Source: Prosthecobacter sp. (GTDB lineage: Bacteria > Verrucomicrobiota > Verrucomicrobiia > Verrucomicrobiales > Verrucomicrobiaceae). From it: a stretch of DNA of 10,083 bases. Of this stretch, positions 1-5,075 are shown piece after piece. The notes beneath the pieces are model-generated. The model had not been told where the DNA came from. It saw nothing but the letters and a program-made list of their open reading frames with translations, and searched no databases. The position numbers were made by a program, and so were the translations under genes. Each line of letters starts with the position of its first letter. Within the stretch, counting starts at the first letter, position 1. The stretch lies in the NCBI GenBank assembly GCA_025869455.1, contig JAOZVT010000433.1, positions 1 through 10,083 on the forward strand, read 5' to 3'.

Positions 1-856
1 CCCAACGGCCCTTCTCAATCCTCCAGATATAAGGCAAGCCAAAGGTCTCTACCATTTCGCGGAAGTGGCAGGCGATGTCTTCCGCGCGGTAGCTGTCACG
101 GTCTCGGCCAATGTGAGATTCACCCAACCAGCGAAGTGACATCGCGTCGATGGTGGCCAGGATCTGACGGCCAAGCATTTCTTCGTTGGTTGCTGCATCG
201 TGAAAACGAAACGGATCATTGACGCTCATGTCGTCGCTCTCCCAAATAGCCCCTGGATACCAAGGGATGAGTTCGCCCTCAGGAGTATGGATCATAATAC
301 CCCGCCGCTCAGTGCCGCGTGCGGCGGTGGCGTGCTTGTCGCCTCTGAATTGCGCTTGCTCTTGCGCGCTGCTGCGGCAGGCGCGCTGTACGGATAAAGG
401 CCAAGTCACCACCTTGCGCGCCTTGACGGCAGCTTGCCAATGGGCCTGCATGGCGGCGGCTAGCGCTGGGCTGGCGCGGTGGCCAGTATCAACCGGGCTG
501 GCAAGGCAGGCTTTCAGCGCTTTAAAATAAGGCTCTTCATTGCCCGTCAGGCCCTCAGCAATAAAGGCCTCGACCGCCAGCGGCACGGACTTCTTAACGA
601 GATGCCAAAACCGGAGGCGACGGGCATTGGCCTCGCCCAATTCCCACTTGGCCTTACGACCACGCTTGGCCGTCTCTTTGGGTGTTTGTATTGGGGCAGC
701 ATGGGCGCTCCAGCGGTAGAAGTTGTTGTGATTGATGCCCGCCTCAGCGCATGCCTTACGCAAAGGCATGCCGCCCTTCACCAGCCCCTGAATGTGGGCA
801 ATGATGAGGGCGCGGTCTGCGGCGTTGGTGGGCTGGCCTTGGCGTGTGGCAATCAT
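1..856 (-). CDS. Mu-like transposase (DDE integrase-type), N-terminal part, cut by the left window edge
   Basis: This frame stays open on the minus strand from ATG at 856 to the window edge, giving 285 residues. Residues 12-50 look like a helix-turn-helix ending in NHNNFYRWS, as in the DNA-binding part of transposases. Around 205-212 the string WESDDMSVND fits the first strand of an RNase H-like DDE core with the first catalytic Asp at 208 or 209. Residues 229-285 follow the MuA/rve pattern (ILATIDAMSLRWLG, then a helix, then GLPYIWRIEKGRW). The second acidic residue would be E281 instead of the usual Asp. The third lies outside the window. An in-frame stop at 871-869 limits the start, which has no clear Shine-Dalgarno. 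It is the last visible gene of the leftward operon, 12 bases after the membrane-protein gene. By family it would cut and join phage ends for integration and replicative transposition. Confidence 0.8.
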   Translation of the reverse strand, partial: MIATRQGQPTNAADRALIIAHIQGLVKGGMPLRKACAEAGINHNNFYRWSAHAAPIQTPKETAKRGRKAKWELGEANARRLRFWHLVKKSVPLAVEAFIAEGLTGNEEPYFKALKACLASPVDTGHRASPALAAAMQAHWQAAVKARKVVTWPLSVQRACRSSAQEQAQFRGDKHATAARGTERRGIMIHTPEGELIPWYPGAIWESDDMSVNDPFRFHDAATNEEMLGRQILATIDAMSLRWLGESHIGRDRDSYRAEDIACHFREMVETFGLPYIWRIEKGRW

Positions 857-868
857 ATGAATCGTTGG

Positions 869-1129
869 TTAGCGGCCCCAGCCGCCGAGGAGGATGATGG
901 AGATCAGGAAAAGACCGCCAAGGAACAGAGCGCAGATGGCGTCTCGGACCAGCGGCCAGCATCCGAAGGAAGGCTCTTCCGCTGCGGGGTCGTAGGCTGC
1001 CTCAGCGCGGATACGCTCTTGTTCGGCTAGCCGGTCGTGGTAACGGAGGGTGATCAAAGCCGCCGCCCCAGCCAATACGATAGGGGCAACGGCGGCGATG
1101 ACTTGGAGAGGTGTGGGGTCGGTGCTCAT
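869..1129 (-). CDS. Small two-helix membrane protein, unknown function
   Basis: This 86-residue protein has two likely membrane helices, about residues 8-28 (rich in Ala, Val, Ile, Leu) and 60-83 (ICALFLGGLFLISIILLGG). They are separated by a charged, acidic and basic loop (RYHDRLAEQERIRAEA) that would lie on one face of the inner membrane. The start is ATG at 1129, with no evident Shine-Dalgarno. Its stop is 12 bases before the transposase start, so the two are likely co-transcribed and possibly translated together. I do not recognise a family. Its place in the early arm allows a holin-like or exclusion role, but nothing in the sequence shows one. Confidence 0.7.
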   Translation of the reverse strand: MSTDPTPLQVIAAVAPIVLAGAAALITLRYHDRLAEQERIRAEAAYDPAAEEPSFGCWPLVRDAICALFLGGLFLISIILLGGWGR

Positions 1130-1143
1130 GCTGCAATGAAGGG

Positions 1144-1257
1144 TTAGTCAAGAGTCAGGTCAGAGAAGCCCGCGATGAAGATGGGCTGAGGGCGGCGGCG
1201 TGTTTCCACAGAGGCGCGGACCTTGCCGTCTTTGCTTGGGCGGACACGAATGACTAA
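1144..1257 (-). other. Open stretch in frame after the stop of the 41-aa gene (37 codons, no standard start)
   Basis: Directly after the TAA at 1260-1258 the same frame stays open for 37 codons and ends with TAA at 1146-1144. The translation begins LVIRVRPSKDGKVRASVE and ends FIAGFSDLTLD, which looks like normal protein sequence. It has no ATG, GTG or TTG in frame. Expression would need stop readthrough or a rare start such as ATT at 1251. The alternatives are that it is the severed end of a once longer gene, or chance. A GTG in another frame at 1247 gives only about 30 residues of poor composition. Confidence 0.3.
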
Positions 1258-1383
1258 TTAGGCTTCGCTGCCGACACTTAAGGTGTCTCGAATGAAGGCC
1301 AGAGTTCGGGGGTCTTGAATCATATCCGACGCCCTTTCGAGAGTTTCGGTAACGGTCTGGAGTCTTTTATTGGCGGTGCTCAT
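1258..1383 (-). CDS. 41-residue hypothetical protein with strong ribosome binding site
   Basis: The frame starts MSTANKRLQTVTETLERASD and ends DTLSVGSEA. It is mostly helical in character, with no membrane segment or known motif. The start is well supported by AAGGAG nine bases upstream (1398-1393), the clearest Shine-Dalgarno in the window. It begins 29 bases after the stop of the ParB-like gene and belongs to the same leftward operon. The frame continues open after its TAA, so it may be the first half of a broken or readthrough gene. Function is unknown. Confidence 0.65.
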   Translation of the reverse strand: MSTANKRLQTVTETLERASDMIQDPRTLAFIRDTLSVGSEA

Positions 1384-1392
1384 AATGGGGGT

Positions 1393-1398
1393 CTCCTT
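1393..1398 (-). promoter_or_regulatory. Strong Shine-Dalgarno (AAGGAG) of the 41-aa gene
   Basis: AAGGAG on the minus strand lies nine bases upstream of the ATG at 1383. It stands out because most other genes here, especially the rightward head genes, have no such site. It supports translation of a gene too short for routine gene finding. Confidence 0.75.
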
Positions 1399-1412
1399 GA
1401 TTGGATTTTTTG

Positions 1413-2522
1413 TTAGACCTCGGCGGCGGCGAGGGCCTCGCTGACGGCAAGGCGGAAATCTGGGCTCATGTCCTTGAACTTCACCGTCATGAGCTGTTGG
1501 GCTTTGCCCCGCTCTTCCGGTGTCCAGGTGGTGAATAGTGTGCTGAAGCGCGAGAAAGTACCGAGTGGCTTGTCTAAGCCATGGAAGCCGCTAGCGGACT
1601 TCGTCTTGCCGCCTGTGGCTTCGCCTCCCTTGATGCCTGCCAGGACTGCGCCTAAGCCGTGCCCTGCCCAAATGGACATTTCATATTGTTCTCTCAGTGC
1701 CGCTGCTTCGATGCCTTCCACAGAATCAGGCTTGCTGCCAGGGGCGTAGAAAGCGCGGTAAAGCTCGCAGGCTTGGGAAACGGTATCGGCGGAGATGCCC
1801 AGGCGCTTGGCTAGTTCGGTGGAGTTGTTAACTCCGATTGAATCGGAGTTTTTTGGACGATGAGCTCCGGCTTCGCAGACCTGAGGATGAAGCTTTACGC
1901 CAAGGTAAGCGCGCTGGCCTTTTGTCCAGTGGCGGCGACCCATGACGGTGGCCTCAATGATGGCGGTGGCCTGCTCTTTGGATATCTCAATGAGGGGCAA
2001 CTTCGTCATTGAGCGGGCATCAGCCCACTCTAGGCGGTGGCGGCCATCGGCCATGATCCACTTGCGGCCTTCGCGATACGCCTTGATAGGCTCAAGAATG
2101 CCCTCACGGTCCAGGCTCTGCCAGAGAGCGTCCTGTTCGTCGGCCATCTCTTGCCCGGCTCTCTTGTGCTCTGGCTTGACCGCGCCTAGAAAGCGGGCGG
2201 CTACATCGCTCATCATGGGCACAGATGAGAGCCGAGGGTCAAGGGAAATAAGGGAGCGTCTAACTGAATGTGTGGTCATGTTGGATGAGTGGAAAATCTG
2301 CGGAGTAACAGGCTCCGTCTTCGCGTCCTGGGTCGTGGGTTTGCGTTCCTCTAAAAGGAAGACAAAGGAGTTAATGGGGATGGCCTTGGTGTTGCCCTTG
2401 GGTGGATAGAGATGGATTTCCGTTCTGCATCTTGGCCCGACCTCGTAGATGGTCTTGATGCCAGGAATCTGAATCTTCTCGCCCCTCAACAAGGTGGAGG
2501 CTTCAACGGTTGAAGGGTTCAT
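1413..2522 (-). CDS. ParB/Srx-domain DNA-binding protein with helix-turn-helix
   Basis: This 369-residue protein has three parts. Residues 1-80 are not recognised. Residues about 90-185 match the ParB/sulfiredoxin-like N-terminal fold: SLDREGILEPIKAYREG, then WIMADGRHRLEWADA with the conserved D-G-x-H-R box at 159-163, then LPLIEISKEQA. Residues 233-255 form a helix-turn-helix (STELAKRLGISADTVSQA). ParB domains of this kind bind DNA as CTP- or nucleotide-dependent clamps in plasmid and chromosome partition, and are also used by regulators. Here it sits between the Ner-like gene and the transposase and has no ParA partner in view. A role in regulation or in DNA handling during transposition is inferred. 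The start is ATG at 2522, two bases after the preceding stop, with GGAG upstream. Codons 225-231, in the linker between the two recognised domains, contain half of a duplicated palindrome. Confidence 0.8.
   Translation of the reverse strand: MNPSTVEASTLLRGEKIQIPGIKTIYEVGPRCRTEIHLYPPKGNTKAIPINSFVFLLEERKPTTQDAKTEPVTPQIFHSSNMTTHSVRRSLISLDPRLSSVPMMSDVAARFLGAVKPEHKRAGQEMADEQDALWQSLDREGILEPIKAYREGRKWIMADGRHRLEWADARSMTKLPLIEISKEQATAIIEATVMGRRHWTKGQRAYLGVKLHPQVCEAGAHRPKNSDSIGVNNSTELAKRLGISADTVSQACELYRAFYAPGSKPDSVEGIEAAALREQYEMSIWAGHGLGAVLAGIKGGEATGGKTKSASGFHGLDKPLGTFSRFSTLFTTWTPEERGKAQQLMTVKFKDMSPDFRLAVSEALAAAEV
1821..1850. repeat. Palindrome cluster: copy 1 of a 21-bp perfect inverted repeat plus an extra half-site
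   Basis: Positions 1830-1850 are a perfect inverted repeat with 10-bp arms (AACTCCGATT and AATCGGAGTT) around a single G. A further GGAGTT at 1821-1826 pairs with the left arm, making three alternating half-sites with 3- and 9-bp gaps. The same 21 bp recur at 3214-3234. On the plus strand the repeat is followed by a run of T (1849-1854), which resembles a terminator, but it lies inside the ParB-like gene on the opposite strand. A protein-binding site (operator or parS-like) is the more likely reading. Confidence 0.7.
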
Positions 2523-2524
2523 TG

Positions 2525-2761
2525 TTAGGCGGTTTCTCCACTGGTTAGTAAGAGGGCAAATTCACCTTGCATGACCTCAGCATCCCTAAGTTGCTGGGCA
2601 ATGGTTTCAGCCTTATTGCTGATTTCATTATCGACTCCTTTGGTGATGAGGCTGATACCCTCATAAGCATCGGCGCGGCGGATGGCTGGCAATGCTTCAA
2701 GGTGCGGGCTTGCGGTTTCGATTAAGACTCGCAAGCAGTGAATGTGATGCTCAGTAGTCAT
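2525..2761 (-). CDS. 78-residue hypothetical early protein
   Basis: The protein begins MTTEHHIHCLRVLIETASPH and ends FALLLTSGETA. It looks soluble and helical, with a possible weak coiled segment around NKAETIAQQLRDAE (residues 49-62). No family is recognised. Its ATG overlaps the end of the Ner-like gene by 11 bases and its stop is two bases before the ParB-like gene start. It is therefore firmly within the leftward early operon and probably translationally coupled to both neighbours. Confidence 0.7.
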   Translation of the reverse strand: MTTEHHIHCLRVLIETASPHLEALPAIRRADAYEGISLITKGVDNEISNKAETIAQQLRDAEVMQGEFALLLTSGETA

Positions 2762-2966
2762 ATAGTTTGAGCACCTCCCGAATGCGATTTTTCACGGTTG
2801 GGTGCATGGATTCGTGATTGATGGCCACGCTCACGGTGTTGCGTGCCAGATTGAGCTGGCGTGCTAGGCCCGTAACCGAAATGCCCAGCTCCAAGAGTCT
2901 CTTCTTGGCGGCAATTCGGAAACTTGTCGCTTGCGTTGGCAAGGTCGCTAGGTTAGCAGGTGGCAT
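2751..2966 (-). CDS. Ner/Cro-like helix-turn-helix regulator, first gene of the leftward operon
   Basis: From ATG at 2966 the product has 71 residues. Residues about 17-50 form a lambda-repressor-type DNA-binding domain: FRIAAKKRLLELGISVTGLA, then RQLNLARNTVSVAINHES with the recognition helix at about 41-50. Size and position, divergent from the S24 repressor and ahead of the transposition genes, match Ner of Mu or Cro of lambda, which damp early and repressor promoters. The frame is open up to a TTG at 3005, but that start would cover the divergent control region, so ATG 2966 is preferred. No clear Shine-Dalgarno is seen. The stop overlaps the next gene. Confidence 0.75.
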   Translation of the reverse strand: MPPANLATLPTQATSFRIAAKKRLLELGISVTGLARQLNLARNTVSVAINHESMHPTVKNRIREVLKLYDY

Positions 2967-3013
2967 GTTCAGGCGATAGTTGCAGCCTGAGACGACATTT
3001 AGCAAGAAAAAAA
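2967..3013. promoter_or_regulatory. Divergent control region between Ner-like gene and S24 repressor
   Basis: These 47 bp separate the preferred starts of the two divergent regulators. They contain an inverted repeat, TCAGGC at 2969-2974 and GCCTGA at 2985-2990 with a 10-bp spacer, centred at 2979/2980, which suits a dimeric HTH regulator. A run of A (3007-3013) lies just before the repressor GTG. I could not pick convincing -35/-10 pairs for either direction, so the promoters may lie partly inside the flanking coding sequence. Confidence 0.5.
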
Positions 3014-3952
3014 GTGACGACTAACGAATTATTTGCAGACAGAGTGTTCAAACTGAGGCGGCAATTGAAGCTTTCTCAGGCTGAATTTGCAAAGATGTTG
3101 CATATAGGCCGGACCTACTTATCGGACATTGAGAATGGTCGTGAACCATCCGCCGCTTTAAAAGACTTATTCTTCCGCATTGAAAGAGAACATCTTGAGG
3201 GAAGAGACTCAATAACTCCGATTGAATCGGAGTTATTGAGCAAAGAGGAGGTGGCGCGTGTTACGGAGCCCATCACCTTCTATGGGGCAAGATCGAAGCT
3301 TCAGGCTGCACGTATCGCCAAAGGCTACACTGTGGCGGAGTTTGCCAAGCTTGTGGGTTATTCCTTGTCGGTGTATCAGGGTATCGAAGAGGGTGCTAGT
3401 CGCATGGGTGAGAAAATGGCTAAGAAGGCGGCGGCTTTATTGGACTTAGAAGTGGAAGATTTAACGAATGGCAGCGACCATCCACCTTCGAACAGTGTGC
3501 CTTTTGGTAGCTTTGGGGCAGTCCCTGAAATCAATATGGGGCCAGGCATGCAAGGCCAGCGAGCCAAGTATGTTCCTCTTTTATCCATGGCTCAATGTGG
3601 CGTCATGCAGGCTTATACCGACGAGGCTTACACTGGGGAGGGTTTTGTCGCTTACTCGCCTGATGATCCTCATGCCTTTGCCGTGAAACTTGCCGGGGAT
3701 AGCATGCAGCCAAGGATTGAGCCTGGTGATGTTGCCGTCGTCTTCCCATCAAAGACCCCGCGAAATGGCAGCATCGTTTTAGCCAGGCTAGATGATGACC
3801 ATGGCGGTGATGTGATGTGCAAAGTCTTCCAGGCCACGAAAGATGATGTAACCTTGAGCAGTTATAATCCCGCTTATCCGCCCCTCACTTACCCACGTCA
3901 ATCCTTTGCTTGGATTTATCCCGTCAATTCTGTAACCAAAGTCTTTTCATGA
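3014..3952 (+). CDS. LexA-like (S24) phage repressor with two HTH domains
   Basis: From GTG at 3014 the protein has 312 residues. The first XRE-type HTH is at about 10-60 (LRRQLKLSQAEFAKMLHIGR, then TYLSDIENG). A linker spans about 61-90. A second HTH-like domain is at about 93-145 (AARIAKGYTVAEFAKLVGYS). The C-terminal S24 peptidase covers about 185-310. The self-cleavage site would be Cys195-Gly196 (SMAQCGVMQ), the nucleophile Ser230 (AGDSMQP) and the general base Lys270 (VMCKVF). The 35-residue gap from cleavage site to Ser matches LexA. The expected role is keeping lysogeny and being inactivated by RecA-assisted self-cleavage after DNA damage. An upstream in-frame GTG at 2960 would run through the control region, so 3014 is preferred, although its Shine-Dalgarno is weak. 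The stop overlaps the next gene as ATGA. Confidence 0.88.
   Translation: MTTNELFADRVFKLRRQLKLSQAEFAKMLHIGRTYLSDIENGREPSAALKDLFFRIEREHLEGRDSITPIESELLSKEEVARVTEPITFYGARSKLQAARIAKGYTVAEFAKLVGYSLSVYQGIEEGASRMGEKMAKKAAALLDLEVEDLTNGSDHPPSNSVPFGSFGAVPEINMGPGMQGQRAKYVPLLSMAQCGVMQAYTDEAYTGEGFVAYSPDDPHAFAVKLAGDSMQPRIEPGDVAVVFPSKTPRNGSIVLARLDDDHGGDVMCKVFQATKDDVTLSSYNPAYPPLTYPRQSFAWIYPVNSVTKVFS
3208..3240. repeat. 33-bp perfect inverted repeat in the repressor gene (copy 2 of the 21-bp palindrome)
   Basis: Two 16-bp arms (CTCAATAACTCCGATT and its exact complement) flank a single G at 3224. The inner 21 bp (3214-3234) are identical to 1830-1850 in the ParB-like gene. The repeat encodes residues 65-76, the linker between the first and second HTH domains, so the DNA symmetry appears to be kept where the protein tolerates it. 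It could be an operator, a ParB-type binding site or an mRNA hairpin. No T-run follows, so it is not a terminator. Confidence 0.8.
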
Positions 3953-4200
3953 ATACGCGCACCGCCCAACAATTGCTAGATGAGATAGGCAAGCCTGAAG
4001 TTAATGCGGAGAGGCTTCAGGTGGAGTTTATGAAATATGGAAGGAACTTTGAGTTGGAGTTACGGCGACTCAAACGGGAGGCTATGAAAAGCGGCACCTA
4101 CCCAGACCCCTTAACTCGCTTGGTTAGGCTTTTTGTTAAACCTGTCCGGTCTGCGCTGATTCGTTTGGGTTATCGTTTGAATAAATTTCTCAATGCCTAA
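3949..4200 (+). CDS. 83-residue basic hypothetical protein coupled to the repressor
   Basis: The ATG at 3949 overlaps the repressor stop (ATGA), which points to translational coupling. The frame extends further upstream to a TTG, but that would lie inside the repressor gene. The product starts MNTRTAQQLLDEIGKPEVNA and is helical, rich in Lys and Arg. The C-terminal half contains LTRLVRLFVKPVRSALIRLG, which could form an amphipathic basic helix that touches membrane or nucleic acid. No family is recognised. It is followed after two bases by the secreted 86-residue protein. Confidence 0.65.
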   Translation: MNTRTAQQLLDEIGKPEVNAERLQVEFMKYGRNFELELRRLKREAMKSGTYPDPLTRLVRLFVKPVRSALIRLGYRLNKFLNA

Positions 4201-4202
4201 AC

Positions 4203-4463
4203 ATGAAGCTTCTTCTTCTTTGCCTGTTAACTCTCGCCACTTCAGTGATGGCTCGCATAGGCGAATCTCGTGATAACTGCATTAAAACCAAAGGCTGGTT
4301 AGCTCTTAGCTATGATTACCAAACGAGTCGTGAGTGGCTCTTAGCTAACCGATCAAACATAACCGATTACATCACCATCATCACAGCAGACCGCGTCCAG
4401 CGAGAAGCCGATGAACGCGCCCGCCAAAAACAGGTGCCGAATGCGAACTTGGACGGATTTTAA
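4203..4463 (+). CDS. 86-residue secreted protein with signal peptide, unknown function
   Basis: The N-terminus MKLLLLCLLTLATSVMA is a classical signal peptide with likely cleavage after VMA (residue 17). The mature part begins RIGESRDNCIKTKGW, contains one Cys (26), and ends with a charged helix (ADRVQREADERARQKQ). The 'ARIGES' opening resembles small secreted proteins I associate with Verrucomicrobia genomes. That is from memory and tentative. The gene lies two bases after its upstream neighbour and four bases before the preferred start of the next gene. It would act in the periplasm or outside, which is unusual for a gene in a repressor operon and suggests a lysogenic conversion role. Confidence 0.65.
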   Translation: MKLLLLCLLTLATSVMARIGESRDNCIKTKGWLALSYDYQTSREWLLANRSNITDYITIITADRVQREADERARQKQVPNANLDGF

Positions 4464-4467
4464 GATC

Positions 4468-4794
4468 ATGCGCTACATCATTGCCCTCATTTGGCCACCG
4501 CTGGCAGCGGTGGTGTCTGGAAAAACTTGGGAGGGCGTTCTTAATGCGGCGCTTTGGTTTGTGGCGCTCATCATCATCGCCATTGCACCACCTTTGGCTT
4601 TCTTGCTCTGGCTGGCCAGCTTGATTCATGCCTTGGTCATCGTGTCCGTTTTTTATCGGACACGGCGACAGCAAGAGCTTATGATGATCATGAAGGCCGC
4701 GCATGAAGGCACTGCCGCCGCTTTGCAAGCAACGGCCCCTAAGCCTGCCAAGGTGCCTGAGGAAGATAGACCTCAGGTCGTTTATAAGATTTAG
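4468..4794 (+). CDS. Pmp3/YqaE-like small membrane protein with cytoplasmic tail
   Basis: From ATG at 4468 the product has 108 residues. The opening MRYIIALIWPPLAAVVSGK, followed by a hydrophobic stretch and LIHALVIVSVFYRTRRQ (about residues 51-67), resembles the Pmp3/YqaE (UPF0057) family, with the PPLA and IHAL hallmarks. It has an extra hydrophobic stretch (FVALIIIAIAPPLAFLLWLA) and a C-terminal soluble tail of about 40 residues (KPAKVPEEDRPQVVYKI at the end). Family members are tiny inner-membrane proteins linked to membrane potential and stress. The role here is unproven. An upstream in-frame ATG at 4411 would overlap the previous gene heavily, so the later start is preferred. Superinfection exclusion or envelope modification is a reasonable inference. 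Confidence 0.65.
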   Translation: MRYIIALIWPPLAAVVSGKTWEGVLNAALWFVALIIIAIAPPLAFLLWLASLIHALVIVSVFYRTRRQQELMMIMKAAHEGTAAALQATAPKPAKVPEEDRPQVVYKI

Positions 4795-4803
4795 TCAAGC
4801 GCC

Positions 4804-4992
4804 ATGAAAGCTCTGATCATTCCCTTGTGTCTAGGCTTTGGTGTGGCTTTAACTGCCGCCTCTTTGGGGCCGCGCAAACCTCCGGGCAAATGTGAACCTT
4901 ACGCTGAAATGTGCCGCCATTGCACCGACTGTTCTCAGTGTGGCCACTGCGCCAAAAATAAAGGCTGGTGTTCGGTCTGTTTTAAAAAGTAG
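4804..4992 (+). CDS. Cys-rich CxxC-ladder protein with signal or anchor segment
   Basis: This 62-residue protein begins MKALIIPLCLGFGVALTAAS, a signal peptide or membrane anchor. It is followed by a proline and basic linker and a Cys-dense tail with Cys at 30, 37, 40, 43, 46, 49, 56 and 59. Five cysteines in a row are spaced exactly three apart (CRHCTDCSQCGHC), and His39 and His48 are also present. Such spacing suits Zn or Fe-S binding or a disulfide knot, but does not match ferredoxin spacing exactly. Nine bases separate it from the Pmp3-like gene, so it closes the repressor-linked cassette. I do not recognise a named family. Confidence 0.6.
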   Translation: MKALIIPLCLGFGVALTAASLGPRKPPGKCEPYAEMCRHCTDCSQCGHCAKNKGWCSVCFKK

Positions 4993-5075
4993 CGGGCACT
5001 CTTTTCAAAGGGTCGCTAGGCATCCTGGCACCTCCGGCACTTGGAGTGATTGGGCAAAGCGGGGCAGGCTGAGAC

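Noticed and set aside
200..1030. Several overlapping plus-strand open frames
   Set aside because: They lie opposite the transposase and membrane-protein genes. Their translations are rich in Cys, Ala and Arg with no motif, whereas the minus frame gives an HTH and a DDE-like core.
1830..1854. Palindrome plus T-run as a plus-strand terminator
   Set aside because: It lies inside a well-supported minus-strand gene with no plus-strand gene ending nearby, and the same palindrome without a T-run occurs at 3208-3240. A binding site explains both copies better.
4641..4664. 8-bp stem (CGTGTCCG) with a T-rich loop inside the Pmp3-like gene
   Set aside because: It is perfect but short, mid-gene and without a T-tail. 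It may be chance, so it is not annotated as a feature.
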